NCBI GenBank assembly: GCA_947095535.1
Contig: OX352773.1
Span: 3,782,001 to 3,846,000, forward strand
DNA: 64,000 nt
Reading direction: 5' to 3'
DNA from: Poecilobothrus nobilitatus
Lineage: Eukaryota > Arthropoda > Insecta > Diptera > Dolichopodidae
Part shown: positions 26,801 to 39,354 of the stretch, piece after piece
Numbering within the stretch: position 1 is the stretch's first letter
Layout of the letters: each line of letters starts with the position of its first letter
Notes under the pieces: model-generated
The model's input: the letters and a program-made list of their open reading frames with translations, nothing else
Databases searched by the model: none
What the model was told of the DNA's origin: nothing
Program-made: the position numbers and the translations under genes

Positions 26801-29800
26801 TATATATATGTATATATGTATATACATAGTTTGTATTTTTTTGTATATTGGATATTGTATGTATTTTTGGACGGATGGATAACCCATTGACCACTACGTT
26901 TCGTAGAACATCAAATGTGAATTAGTGCACTTTGATGTGCATATATAATAGCCTTAAACATAATTTTGTTAAATTTTTTTTTTATTTTTGCATTATTTTT
27001 GTTTTTTTTTTAATTTTAATTTTCTTTTCTTTATTTTTTTTTTTTAATTTTTATCACATTAATGCAAATAAATGAAAAGAAAATGAAAATAAATAAAAAG
27101 ACAAAGACAGGTATATATGGATATATTGATTGTTTAGGGGCATTTTGTATTTAAAAATTCTTTAATTTGTTTTTTTTTTTTTTATTTTAATTTTACTTGT
27201 TATTTTTTTATAAAAAATTCTCATCATTGCTAGATATTTTATTATTTGTTCTCGAAAATTTTGGTTTACTTTTTTTTATTTTCTGTTTTTTTATTTTTTT
27301 GTTGTGGTGTGTAATGAATAACCCCTTTAACCTGCCCGCCTGCCAAGAATATTTTTTTTAGACAGTTCTGTATATAATAAAAATGAAATAGTGTAGAAAT
27401 TTAAAGAAACGTTTACAACATTTTCTATTATTATAAATTTGAATAAAAGTTATTAAAATATTTCAAAAAAATAATAATAACAGCTTTCTAAAGAATTTAA
27501 CTGTAACAGATAGATTGAGATTAAATAGAAGGAGAGTTAGAGTACTGCTGTAATGTGACAGTTAAGTTTTTTTACTTCAATTCGAATAGGTTGTTTAATT
27601 TTTTATTTGAAGTCAAATTTTATTTGAAATTAAAATCTATAATTAATTAGTAAACATTCTGAGTGGAAATTAACATTTCATTTGATACTTTAGCAAAAGA
27701 TGTATTTTGGTGTATTTTGAAATATTACATCGAATTATGTTAAAATTTTAATCATTTTAATTGCCCACTTTTCCAACAGATTTATTCTTTTTACAATTTA
27801 AACATTTCTTCCAATTTCTTTTTAATTTTCTCTCTACAAACTTAGTAAAACAAAATTTAATAAAATTAATATCTGTATTTCAAGAATAATTGACAAACAA
27901 ATTACAAAAATTAAATGAATATACACTAGCTAGGTACTGCTATATCTATATGTATTATACAATAAATTCGACAACTAGCCAAAACTCAATTTAATATATA
28001 ATAAACCACACATTTTCGAATTTTTTTAATATAAACTCTATATTTTATTTTTATCTATACATGACCCAGGTAAAAAAGATTCAGGTACCCAATAACCAAA
28101 AAAAAAAACAAAAAAATTTATTAAATTAAGCATATCTTTAGATATTTTCATATAAGGCATTGTATCCATATAGTATAAATGCAATTAAGTTTGTACGAAT
28201 GTATATGCAAAAATAAGAGAAATCATCATGTTTTAGTAATTTTAATCCAAAAAGGTGGATATGAGCTGAGAACAGATACATTTATGCAAAGTATAATGTT
28301 CCTTACACTTTTTAACTTTTTAGAGACAAAATATAACGAAATAATAAGAGAAGTATTGTTTTCGAAATTAAATCCCAATTTTTAAAATAATTAAATTCCA
28401 AAACTTAAATTTTCTGGTAATGATATTATGACTATATTTTTAAGTTTAAAAAAATGTTTATCGATATAGAAAATATTTAATTTTACTAATTTTTAACAAG
28501 TTGATTGTTACAAAACAAAGTGATGATCTGCATGTAATCTAAATACTAATAATATTAGGTAGATATAGTAAGAAAGAAGATGCTATTGGACATATTTAAT
28601 CCTATTTAGGTCTGTTGTGATATAGTTCTCTTTCTAATGAGCTATTGATAAAGTATAAAATAGATAGAGGAGTTTATTCAAGAACAATACGCCCAAATAC
28701 CATTTTTGTTTCTGAATGCAATGAGCATTAATTGACCAATAATTATTGATGAAGCAGACATTCACATAAGAGATAAAAGACTAATTCCTCTTTCACTTCA
28801 TCTTTCCAACTTTTATAATAGACGTTTAAAGGGATAATTGCCATATAAACCCCGAGACTCAATTCTTCAATTCAGTTTTGAATATCGAAGACTTCATCTA
28901 GTTCATTGAAGAATGGGAGACATTTCCTGATGGTCACTGAGCTTACGAAATAAGACTTCAAGATTTAATGGCAGTATAAAATATGGTTAAGTTGATCCAG
29001 ACCACCCTAATCCCTCCACCATTTTTTAGATCACAATATAAAATTAAATAAAAAATGTTTAAATAGTTATTAGCCCAATTAACCTCTCCTAACGTCTGAG
29101 TACACAAAAAAGTTGTGAGGAGAAGCTTCACAGGAGGATTCATTAAAAAAAAAGGATAGAATTTTAATTTATGCGCGATTCATTTCAATTGTGTTTTTTT
29201 TTTTTCATTTATTATTATTTTTTTAGTTAAATAGTGGTTATCAAAAAACTAGTTAAGGCAAAATAATTAGTAAATAAAAATCTTAAGGATGGCAATAGAT
29301 ACATGTTTTATATTACAAAAAGTAAAGAAAAAAAAAAAATAAAAAATTGGTGTGGGGTAAACATTTTTTTGTTTTTTTATTCATTTCTAAATTAAAACAA
29401 TTTACGTGTTATTATTAATATTGTATTAATTTCCATATATATGTACAATAAATAAATATCTAGGACGACCTACCTTGATGCGTTTATTATAAACGTGTGG
29501 TAAAAAGAGAAAGACAAAGAGAAAGAGAGAAGGAGTTATGAAAGAAAGAGTATATGTTACTATAAGAATTGTTAAGTTAAAGAATACAATATGTAAATAT
29601 TTATTCAAATGATAATTTATATCTTCTGATGTTGCTGCTGCTGTTGCAATATTCTTATTTGTTTTTAATGTTATAAATACAAAATCATACCGAACCATAT
29701 CATATTATACAATTATGGTAATTGGAGTTTTAAAGTGTTTATGGTTATAGTAATAAACTTATTTTTAATACAAAAACCAACTAAAACTTAAAAAGTGTTG

Positions 29801-32297
29801 TTTTTAAGTCTTCTACTATAGGATCATTGAATAAATCAATACATTATTAAATAATTGATGGAATGAATTTATTATTAAAGTAAAAATTTTCTAACAAAAT
29901 TTATAGCGTGCCCAATGGAAATTATAGAAATGAAGAACACAAAATAAACAAAAAAGGTTAAAAAATTATGTTAATTTTAATGATTTTTGCAAATTCTTTT
30001 TATAGACTTCGTTAAAACAATTTTTTTTTTTTTCATTATTAATTAAAATAATGATTTATTAACTTAAAACTAATATATAAAATAAAATTTGCATTTTTCT
30101 AAGAATCATAAATTCCAGTTTATAGTATTATATTTATTAAAAAATATTAATTAAAAAACAAGAGATGAATTGCGCTTCTGCACCTTAAAATAAGTGTAAT
30201 AAAAATAATTTTTATTTAATTTTTCAATAATTTGATCATCTTTTCATTACAACATTTATATATGAACACTTGGATGTTATTTAGAATTCTTCAGTTTAAT
30301 AAGGTTAGAAATTTAATTAAGATTTATCAGCTGAATGCTAATTAATTTTCATTTTAGTACAGGTAAACAACATAATATTTTCCTCTAGGATTGATTCTTA
30401 TTTTAGGATTGCCCCATTATCAATAATCCTTTGCTATTGAACTTTTTTGAGTTCAGTTTTGTAGTGTATTTAATAACATTATTTTCGTCCATTTTTATTC
30501 AATATATGTCCGAAACGTACTAACTATTATTACGTTGGTACAAATTCTACCACTTAAATATAAAATCTATTTCAAGTGATCAAACACTAGTCCTCAAAAG
30601 AAAAAATTTCCTTCAATTAATATTTTCTGTCCGAATTCTTATTTAATATTAATTTTATACAAATCAAAAACAAATTTTTTTTCATATACAGCTCATAATT
30701 TGTTTACAATAATTTATCTTATTTTTCCTGAAAAACGGTAGGTATGTTACCTTAATTTTCTCAAAAAAAATTTTATTTAAAAAGTTCTATATGATTTTTT
30801 GATAAAAAAATGTGTTAAAAGCTAAAACCATTTCAACAATAAATAACAGCTTATTTTCTATCTCTTTCTCTCTTTTCTTTAATTTTCACAAAAAAAAAAA
30901 ATATTTAAAAATCTAGTTTTCTATAATTCTATCAATAAATTTTCCGGTAAAACTCTATTTTAATTTTCAACTTTCTCATAATTTTCCATCAAAAAAACAA
31001 AAAAAAAAAAAACTACAAAAATTTATTATTGTCATTTCTTTTCTTTGCTTTAAAAATTTTACTTTTCGTTTTTTATTTTGTTGTTTTTCCACTCATTAGA
31101 AGATAAGAAAAACAAAAAAAAAAAACAAATACAAAAAACCTAATATTTAAACACAAACAAACACACCACCAATAATATTCATGAAAAAGAATTTTAAAGA
31201 TTTCAATTAGCTGCGAAAATATTTTTCATTCCTATATATGGCAACATTTTAATGTTACCCACATTTATCTTTGGTATGTGAAATTAAATTCATTTATATA
31301 AGTGTATTCATAGATCTATATATAAATATTATATATATATATACATATATATTAATATATAATATAATGATGGTATATCATAAAATTGTTGTTATTGTAA
31401 TAATTGTTGCAATAAACTATTATACATTTTCTTCTTTTTATAACTTTATTTTTATTATTTTCAATTGGCTTTATATATACATATATATATAATATTATGA
31501 ATATATAATAATATGGTATACATATTAATATAATATATTCTATATAAATAGTAAATAACATTATGAATTGTATAATTTTATTTAAGAAACCATAATTTTC
31601 TCTCCATGCACAAAGTTTATGATTTATTGAACTTAATTGCAAAGCATTAGTGTAAAAATCATTTAATTTATATTTTTAATCTGTTTAATACCGGATTTCT
31701 TAGATTTGCATTTAAGTAACAAAATTTTCTTTTTAGAAAAATTTTACGGCATAAAAAGAAAGAAATCAGAATTAAATTACAATATCATTGGATATACAGT
31801 TTTTATTAGCTTTATTGAAATTAAATGAAATGAAATGGTTACAATGCAAAATGTAAAAATAAAGCCATAGACTGATAATATTAAAAAAAGAAACATTTTT
31901 TTACAAAAATCACAAATTTGAGAAAACGAGAAGAGAACCATAACAATGTCAGTTGGAGCAATATTCTTTGGCACCTATAAAGATCATTAAGGAACGTAAA
32001 AAAACTAACAGGATTCAATGATAATTATTAACTCAAAAAAATTAAAACTATACTGAAAACAAACTAACTTAAGTTTTAAAGTCTTCTTTTGTTTCTAGGG
32101 CACCCACTAAGTTGCATATTTGACTGTATTTTAGTTTCTTTAATCATTATTTTAACTGAGTCGTTGTTTACACAGCTGCAGATACTATTATATAATACAA
32201 GAATTACGATATTATATAATTAATATATTACGAAATTAATTATTACGATATAAACGATTACGGTATAAATTACTAATATTGGATATATTATGATTTG
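23814..32297. other. AT-rich non-coding stretch
   Basis: No gene or transposon was recognised. The + strand is very A-rich from about 24840 to 26880 and then strongly T-rich from about 26960 to 27310. An (AAT)n array lies at 26484-26502. A short GCTGCTGCTGTTGC-type run near 29631-29647 gives an Ala-rich frame on the minus strand. A GA-rich tract lies at 29507-29535. The interval 28540-29150 has a more even composition, but neither strand gives a convincing protein. Confidence 0.6.
26484..26502. repeat. (AAT)n microsatellite
   Basis: Six tandem AAT/ATA units within an A-rich region. Confidence 0.85.
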
Positions 32298-32358
32298 AAC
32301 GGAGTTTGAATCCGAAACCTATTCCGCTGGAATACCGGTAAATTAACCACTATGCCAT
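32298..32358 (-). pseudogene. tRNA-like relic (SINE head or tRNA pseudogene)
   Basis: Read on the minus strand, TGGCATAGTGGTT (+ strand 32345-32357) matches the pol III A box. GGATTCAAACTCC (+ strand 32301-32313) matches the B box. Between them is a near-perfect anticodon-like stem, ATTCC/GGAAT, enclosing AGC. With a standard 7-base loop (CCAGCGG) the anticodon would be AGC (Ala), but the usual U33 is replaced by C. The acceptor stem does not pair, so this is not a functional tRNA gene. It differs in sequence from the five-copy SINE family. Confidence 0.55.
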
Positions 32359-33261
32359 TAATAAGTTAAAAGTTTTATAGTTTAACATACGATTATATCG
32401 TATAAATTTCAGTGTTCAGTGATTTTATCAATTTGTGAGCTGTGACCTGCTTTTACTGTTGCGCTAACCAATTGCTGTATCCTTTAATTAAAAATAAGTA
32501 TAATCTGATTAACATTTATTTATTATAAATTTTGTAAATTGCCATTTTGAATTTTAAAAACTTTATTGCTCACACATTCATTATAATATGTGTCCATGTG
32601 ACACCCACTTAAAAAATTATTGCAATTTAAAATTATTTTTAATTAAAAGAATAGAAACAATTTTAGAGACTCATTTTTCAATTTAATAATTTTTATATAT
32701 TTTTTATTTTATTAAAATGTCATTATAAGCATATTTATAAAAAATTTTAAAATAGTTTTTCGCAAAAAAATTTAGCAAATACCATACAAAATTACATATT
32801 ATCAGAATTAAAAAACAAAAAATTAAAATTAACTTAAATTATTATAAATACAGGTTTCTTTTGAACAAAAAAAAAAATAAAAAAAATTCAAAAACATAAA
32901 ATTTTCCTCACTATAATACTCATATGCATATACCTATAATAAATCTTGGCTTCTTTCTTTCAGAAAACTTCGATTTAATTTGAACAAAAAACAAGAAAAT
33001 AAAAATATGAATAAAACAAAATTCAAAAAATTAAATCAAAAAAAAATTAATATTAAATTCATCTTAGATTATAGCTACCTTTTGTATATATGTATATACA
33101 TACATATTTCCTCTCAATTCTCCTTCTTCTCTATTCTTTTTACTCCTGTTGATTTTTAATTTTATTTTAAAAAGAATTTTTTAATTTAACCTCCCTTTTG
33201 AAAAAAAAAAACCTTTTTAATTGCTGTAAATCAAAATTTTGATTTATAATCCTGATTGCCC

Positions 33262-33292
<31 letters not shown>

Positions 33293-34718
33293 CATTGGCA
33301 CAAATTCATATTCTGTTTAAAGATTGCACAATATTAATATATTTTTGCAGGTGTGTATATATATATATATATATGCATATATAATTATATATAAATATTA
33401 TAAGCGAATTATAATTATATTGCGACGACCTGTTGAAGGATTTAACTTTTCTTTCTTCTTATTTATAAAAAAAAAAAAAAAAAACAAAAACGGAAAAAAA
33501 AAAAAATTAAATGTGAAATCTGGTTTCATTTCTTAACAAAAGAAACGAGAGTTAATAGGATCCCACTTAAGTAGGTGAATTAATTTAAAATCGTTAAATA
33601 AATTGCTTGAAATGAATTTTTTATTTTTCGTATTTAAATATTTAAATAAATGTTATTTTCTGTTGAAAAACGAATATTTTTATATTTATTATTTATAAAT
33701 ATATATTATTAAATAACTCTATTTTATATAATATATATATATATATATATTGTTTAGATTTGTAGACCAAGAGACAAATGGACGTGAAATACCAAAAATT
33801 TAAACACGAGACACAGATATCTGAATGTCCAATAATAATCACTAAGAAATTATTTAATGCTTTCACTCTTCTCACGACTATATAAAGTTCATTAGTCGAC
33901 CTACGTATTATTTTGTTGTGGTAATTAAGAAAAGATCTCCATTAACATTCTTATAGAATATTAAAGTTACGCTCAAGCTCCACCATACTATCGATTTGGA
34001 GTATCATATATAAACAACTTCCACGAAAGAACTTTTTATTAAATTTCTTCATTTCTTTGTGACGATTTCGATTGTGATGATTTCTTCAGCTCACTTGACG
34101 GATGCAAACGTATGAAGATTTTGAAATCCTCAATACAATTATTAAAGGAACAAAAATAACTATTTTACAAAATATTACTAATAATAGAAAACACTATATT
34201 ATGCCTACACATTATAAAATTTCAACAAAAAAAAAAAAAAAAAAAAAATAAGAAATTAAGCATCAATTAAAAGAAAAAGAACCACAAATATTTTACAAAT
34301 CCATTCATAATAAAAAAATCTTTTGAATTATAATATTTTATATCCAACAAAAATTTATCTGCATTCATTTTATATGTATTAAAATTTTTTTTAACATAAA
34401 AAAATGTTATACTATAGATACAAATGCTATTATGTTTTGATGCTGGGACATTAATTTCGAAATCATTAATCAGTATATAATCGCTAATGCGCAAAAAAAT
34501 AAAGAAATGTTTATTAGCTTTAAAGGTTGTACTAAAAAGAAAAAAAAAAAATGAAAAAAGAGAGAAGCAGTACTCCACTCCAATTTATCGTTTAGTATTC
34601 AACACTGCACATTTCAATTATTAAAAATAGACAAAGACAGAAATATATACAAGTAAAAAGGAAGAGACTTGAAATATGTATTTATGAAGAATATTTACTA
34701 TAGCAGCTCTTTTCCTCT
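32359..34718. other. AT-rich non-coding stretch with several (TA)n arrays
   Basis: The interval contains (TA)n arrays near 33263-33293, 33355-33374 and 33729-33752, and an A run of about 20 at 34229-34248. No coding or RNA gene was recognised. Confidence 0.65.
33263..33293. repeat. (TA)n microsatellite
   Basis: An uninterrupted TA array of about 15 units. Confidence 0.9.
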
Positions 34719-34719
34719 G

Positions 34720-34800
34720 TTATTTATTTATTTATTTATTTATTTTTTTTTTTAAATAAAATGATCTGGTCTGAGACCAAACTTATTGTGAGTATAAATA
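34720..34800 (-). mobile_element. Probable LINE 3' end with (AAAT)n tail
   Basis: On the minus strand the block ending AAGTTTGGTCTCAGACCAGA is followed by an A run and then a tandem (AAAT)n tail (+ strand (TTTA)n at 34720-34745). The order is a 3' UTR containing the small palindrome GGTCTGAGACC, then poly-A, then a short tandem tail. It is typical of heavily 5'-truncated Jockey-type LINE insertions. The 60.9 kb LINE in this window also ends in an (AAAT)n tail. No coding part is left, and the 5' boundary is unclear. Confidence 0.4.
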
Positions 34801-35308
34801 CTCATAATTAACAATTAAAAATAAAAAATAATAAAAATGCAACTTTCATTTCGAATTGAGATTCATCAGAATAATATCATCAAACAGAAACCAGAAAAAT
34901 CCCTAAAGAGGGTTACGCAAAACAAATCAAAACTTAAAAAAATTCGAAGGTAGAGATGAGAGTAATTTATTGCTCTGAAAATTTTAGGGTACTAAATAAC
35001 ATGAAATAATCACAAAAAAAAAAGAGCGAAATGAAATTAAAAGAATCCAAAAATTAGTGATTCCTATACATTTTTACAAATTATTTTTTTTACATTTTTT
35101 TTTCTGGAATTCTTTAAATTTTACTGGAAAATAATATTTTTAATAATATTTTGACTGTCCAATTTAACCAAACAAATCAAAATAATCAAAATCCCTGTTG
35201 AAGCCTTTTATTAACAGTTTTTTTTGATCATAGTTTTAAATACAATTTCTTTCTATCTTTATTCTCACTTTTAGTTTCTAACCTAATAATTTCTTTTTTT
35301 AGTACGCG
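34801..35308. other. AT-rich non-coding stretch
   Basis: Nothing recognised. Confidence 0.6.
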
Positions 35309-35416
35309 TTTTTTTTTTTACACTCTTACGACGTGTATAGGATTCGAACCCAAACTCCCTCGGCGTTTACAGCGTATTTTTATACGCTCTTACCCACTAG
35401 GCCACCAAGGCCCCCC
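35309..35416 (-). mobile_element. tRNA-derived SINE, head-only copy
   Basis: The minus strand opens with a G-rich start and CCTTGGTGGCCTAGTGGG (A box over + strand 35393-35404). It continues with GAGCGTATAAAAATACGC, GTAAACGCCGAGGGAG and a good B box GGGTTCGAATCC (+ strand 35339-35352). After CGTCGTAAGAGTGT it goes straight into an A run. It therefore lacks the roughly 75-bp non-tRNA body of the complete copy at 40297-40493. It is either a short subfamily or a deletion product. Both promoter boxes are intact. No target-site duplication was evident. Confidence 0.8.
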
Positions 35417-35926
35417 TCATAATTAATGTGTGTAACCTCACAAATGAATCTGAAATCTATTCTAAAATTTTTTTCTTTTAATAAATTAAATGCTTTTTTT
35501 GTCACATATTTTTCTGATCGCTGAATGACATTCCCCAATAATCTTCCTCGTTTTATTTGGTGATCATATACATATCTAGTTAAAATTGTGCAAGTTTATA
35601 CATGGTATTTTTAAATTTTTTAGAATGTACATTTTGTTTGTTAGAGTGCCAAAACCATTAATTTGATGGTAAGCAGTTAATTGTATATATATCGATTTTC
35701 AAAATTGTTTAAAAAATAATCAAAGCAGCAATAAAAATGTAGTTCTAATATTCTGTAAATCAATATTTTTTTATATTAATATTACATACATTAATGTAGT
35801 GCAATATTATTGAACCATCGGCTACTAAGGCCATTATAGGTTTTTATACTATTATTAAATTATATACTAATATTATGTATTTTGTTTATATTATATACTA
35901 TATATTTACATTATATTAGGTCGTTA
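35417..35926. other. AT-rich spacer between two SINE copies
   Basis: No gene, RNA or further repeat was recognised in this 0.5 kb. Confidence 0.6.
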
Positions 35927-36022
35927 GGGGGGTATGTAAAGAAAAAAACTTACGACCTGTGCAGAGATCGACTCCTTCGGTTAATACGCCACACGCCTAC
36001 CCACTAGGCTACCGAAGCCCCC
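35927..36022 (-). mobile_element. tRNA-derived SINE, divergent head-only copy
   Basis: The minus strand begins GGGGGGCTTCGGTAGCCTAG. The A box TAGCCTAGTGGG lies over + strand 36000-36011. It then reads GCGTATTAACCGAAGGAG and a worn B box, AGTCGATCTC (+ strand about 35962-35973), and ends in GGTCGTAAG and an A-rich tract. The order of parts matches the head-only copy 0.5 kb upstream, but with many substitutions, so it is an older or different subfamily member. Confidence 0.7.
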
Positions 36023-36721
36023 CACTGAAGCTTTTTGAAGTTAAATAACAATATACTCATCAAATTTATTGCATAACGAAAGGCGCTTTATAATTTTTAT
36101 TCAATAAAAAACAAAAAATGAAATTTGATTTACTGTAGCTATGATAACAATAAAAACTATCTTTTATTGGATTTTGTTTTATTAAAAATTAAATCTGAAA
36201 TGCTTTTAAATGTGTAATTATCCCAATTTTAATTTTTTTTTTTTTTTGTTGTCAGAGGAGGATAAAAAAGGAAATATGATGGAAATACAAATTGGCAATA
36301 TAATTAAATAATTTCTGTTGAATAGAAATGCAAAATTAAATGCCCCATTTTGTTTTTGGGAAATGAGACATCATAAATTATTAAAAAAAAAAAAAAAAAA
36401 TCGAAACTCTATTAATTTTGCACAGTAATGAAATAGAATGACAGCTTTTAATCAAAAAACATTTATTCTTTTATTAAATTGAAAGTTATAATAATGTAAT
36501 TATTTTAAAATTAAAATTTCTGTACAAATTAAATGTAATGTTTTCAAGATTATGTTTTGGATAGTTTGCATTACGTGATCACTCAGCTTTTCAATTCTTA
36601 GGAAGATAAAATTTATTAAAGTTCTTTTAACACAATTGAAGCTTAGCATATTTCAATTCTTTAAAATCATTATACCAAAATTAAATTTCCTCATTAAACA
36701 AACTAATAACTTTTATTTATA

Positions 36722-36762
<41 letters not shown>

Positions 36763-37621
36763 CTCCTATTAATCATTCTAATTAACAAAATTCATCCTAT
36801 CCCTGACACCAAAACCATAAACTATTAATTTTTGTAATTTTATCTTACAAAAAGAAGGTATCCAAATATTCTTTGCATTTTCATATAAATTATAATCATT
36901 TATATATACATTACACATATAATATATATATATATATACATGTATAATGTATATATATATAAATATATATTATTACCGAATTTCTAGACCATATGTCAAA
37001 TATGCAATAATAAGGGTTTTAAATTTTCTTCGACATAATGATTAAAATTTTTGTTAATTATAGGTTTAGAATTTTTTTTTAAATGTTTTGTTGCAAAAAT
37101 ATTCGGTTTCATATTAAAATTTTCTATTATCGATTCGATTGATTTATTGAAGAATTCGAAATAATATTTTAAATATTTTTTTGGTTTTCTTAAAGTTGAA
37201 AAATAATAAAAATTAGCTTAATACTCAATAAACCTATAATTTATTTTCATTTATGTATTTTTTATTTTAATTTTTTAGGAAGTTTAGTAATTCGTACCCA
37301 AGACCAGACATATAATTTATTTTTTAATTTTAAATTAAATTTAATTAATTATTTGACATTTTTAAATTTAAAATAAAATAATATTTATTTCTGTCTGTAG
37401 GGTGTATTTAATTTTTTTTTAAATAGTTTGTTATATTATAAATATTGGAATTTATAAATTAAACTTTTGTTTAAAATTTTTTTATGCATTTTGAATCGTG
37501 CTCTGTAATGTACGAATCTTATTATTGTAATTCTAATATTCAAAAATCAGAAAGGAAAATCTTAAGTCTTAGTACATGACTACCGTTTCTTTTTAATTAA
37601 AGATATGAACTATGATATATT
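36023..37621. other. AT-rich non-coding stretch
   Basis: It contains an A run near 36382-36400, a long (TA)n array at 36725-36759 and TA-rich palindromic sequence around 36900-36970. No gene was recognised. Confidence 0.65.
36725..36759. repeat. (TA)n microsatellite
   Basis: A long, essentially pure TA array of about 17 units. Confidence 0.9.
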
Positions 37622-37622
37622 G

Positions 37623-37748
37623 GGTGGAATGCATAAAACTGAGCTTGAACTCAAACCTCACTTTTCCAAACAAAAATATGAGTTGAAGCGTACTTTTTGT
37701 TTGAAAAAATGAGATTTGAGTTCAAGCTCACTTTTATGCATTCGAACC
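37623..37748. mobile_element. Hairpin MITE, copy 2 (about 126 bp)
   Basis: Two arms of about 54 bp (37623-37676 and 37694-37748) are inverted copies with few mismatches. Both read outward to inward AATGCATAAAA, then GTGAGC or CTGAGC, TTGAACTCAAA, CTCA and CAAACAAAAA. They are separated by a 17-base loop. Outer ends are GGTGG on the left and GGTTC on the right strand. The arms match the 80-bp hairpin at 23734-23813. It is a non-autonomous foldback/MITE with no coding capacity, and the TSD is not certain (ATT may flank both ends). Confidence 0.75.
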
Positions 37749-37789
37749 ATTGTGTATTAATTTTATTGTCGAACAAAGTTCTTTACGAT

Positions 37790-38330
37790 TTCCCTCAGGT
37801 TAGTTCTTCCAACTTGCATCTGATATAAAAATCTGTCCAGAAGAAATAAAAATCTTAATGGTTCCTCTCAAAAATTTCAACCGAGATACAAGAAGGGCTG
37901 CACAGGTTAACCTCTATGTCTTAAAGATCCCTAACAGATGGCACAGCTTGGCACACGGGATTACGTTTGTAATGCATACAGTGCAAATATAAAATAGCTT
38001 GCCGCCAGAAAAAAATTCTTAAAATTGGCAATCATAGCGTGTATGATATCGATAAATTCAAGAAGAACATCAACATCTTTGTTCTAAATAATTCTCCCAA
38101 CATCCAATAACTTCCTACATTCCCGCTGTTTCCTTTACTCCTATTCCTTAATTCCTCCTCGAACGAAACAGTACATTGTACTATAGATTTTAACCTAATG
38201 TTTTGTTTAAAAGAGAGGTGTCGGGGAGGTTAATGAAATTGCAACAATACCATACAGAATTTACACGTTCATTTCATTGGTGTCTTTCGAGATTCTCACC
38301 TAGCCTCACAAAAAAAAAGTAGATACTTTG
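37790..38330 (+). mobile_element. LINE 3' fragment, degenerate
   Basis: Two frames together look like the C-terminus of a LINE reverse transcriptase. The first (37876-37995) reads NRDTRRAAQVNLYVLKIP, then an in-frame stop just before NSLPPE, where intact elements have LWNSLP. The second (38039-38110) reads VYDIDKFKKNINIF and terminates, matching the usual YNLxxFKxxVxxx ending. A more G+C-balanced 3' UTR-like part follows to about 38330. The 5' portion is gone, and frameshifts and stops make it a pseudogene. It begins about 40 bp after the hairpin MITE, so the two may be nested or merely adjacent. Confidence 0.65.
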
Positions 38331-39354
38331 ATTCTAGATTCATAATAAAAAGGAAAATTTCATTGAAGCACAATGTATATAATTGATTTTGCTTGTGATG
38401 TTGTAAAATAAGAAAAACTTTTAATTTTAAATAGCACAAATCGCTTACGTGGTATACACGCGTGGTAAAAGCTACACTTTTTTTCTGTATAAAATTTTAA
38501 AAAATATGTCTTATACTTTTCTTACATATCAATTAAAAATTTTTCCAATCTATTGTGTATTGAAAATTAATTTTAGATTATTATCAAATTAAATTCAAGA
38601 ATAAAAAATTTTTGTTAGGACAAAAAAAAAAAACTTACCTTATATAATTTTTTTTTTTTTGTTTTTTTTAGAACAAATTAAAACAAAAATTTATTATTTT
38701 TATTTTGTACTTTAATTAAAAATTTTCTATCAATAAAAAAAAATAATACAAAAAATTAAAAGAATTTTTTCTTTTTTTTTTTTATTAGAAAGAAAAGTTT
38801 TGATTTTCTTGCAAAAGAAAAATGTAAAAACCAAGAATATAATAAAACAAAAAAAAAAAAAACCAACACATCATGTTTTTTTTTAAAGAAAAATAAAGAA
38901 AAAAAAAATTAATGAAAATTCCTACTTACACTTTATTATGATACAGTTACGGCTCACCTAATTGGCAAAATTTATCCTTTATTGATGATTTTTATTTTGC
39001 AACTATACATACATTTTTTACAGACCGCATATATGAATGGACAACATACATATTGTTTACTCCGGTCACGGTATTATGAGAATATTATGAGAAAAATTTT
39101 TGAGAAGAAGTTGTTACACAAGTAAAGAGCAACAACTTTGCCATAAAACAGTTTTTGATCCGACTAACTTTAAGATGCCATTATGTTTTGCTATAAATTA
39201 CCATGGAAAGAATCTATGAAATTTCGCATTATGCTTTTCAGGTAATATCGGTCAGTTCTATGGTGGAGAGAGTTGTTGTTTTTCTTCAATTTAAGTGGAA
39301 GAGTAAGGGTAATTGTTTTTGATACTGATGTATAGAACATTTTTATTTTTTTTT
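38331..39354. other. AT-rich non-coding stretch
   Basis: Poly-A and poly-T runs. No gene or repeat family was recognised. Confidence 0.6.

Noticed and set aside
28540..29150. A more balanced stretch that might contain a gene or transposon ORF.
   Set aside because: Neither strand gives an ordered set of motifs; the minus-strand frame at 28958-29143 is unrecognisable.
34267..34578. 103-codon minus-strand frame.
   Set aside because: Starts and ends in poly-Phe/Lys low-complexity sequence; no recognisable domain.
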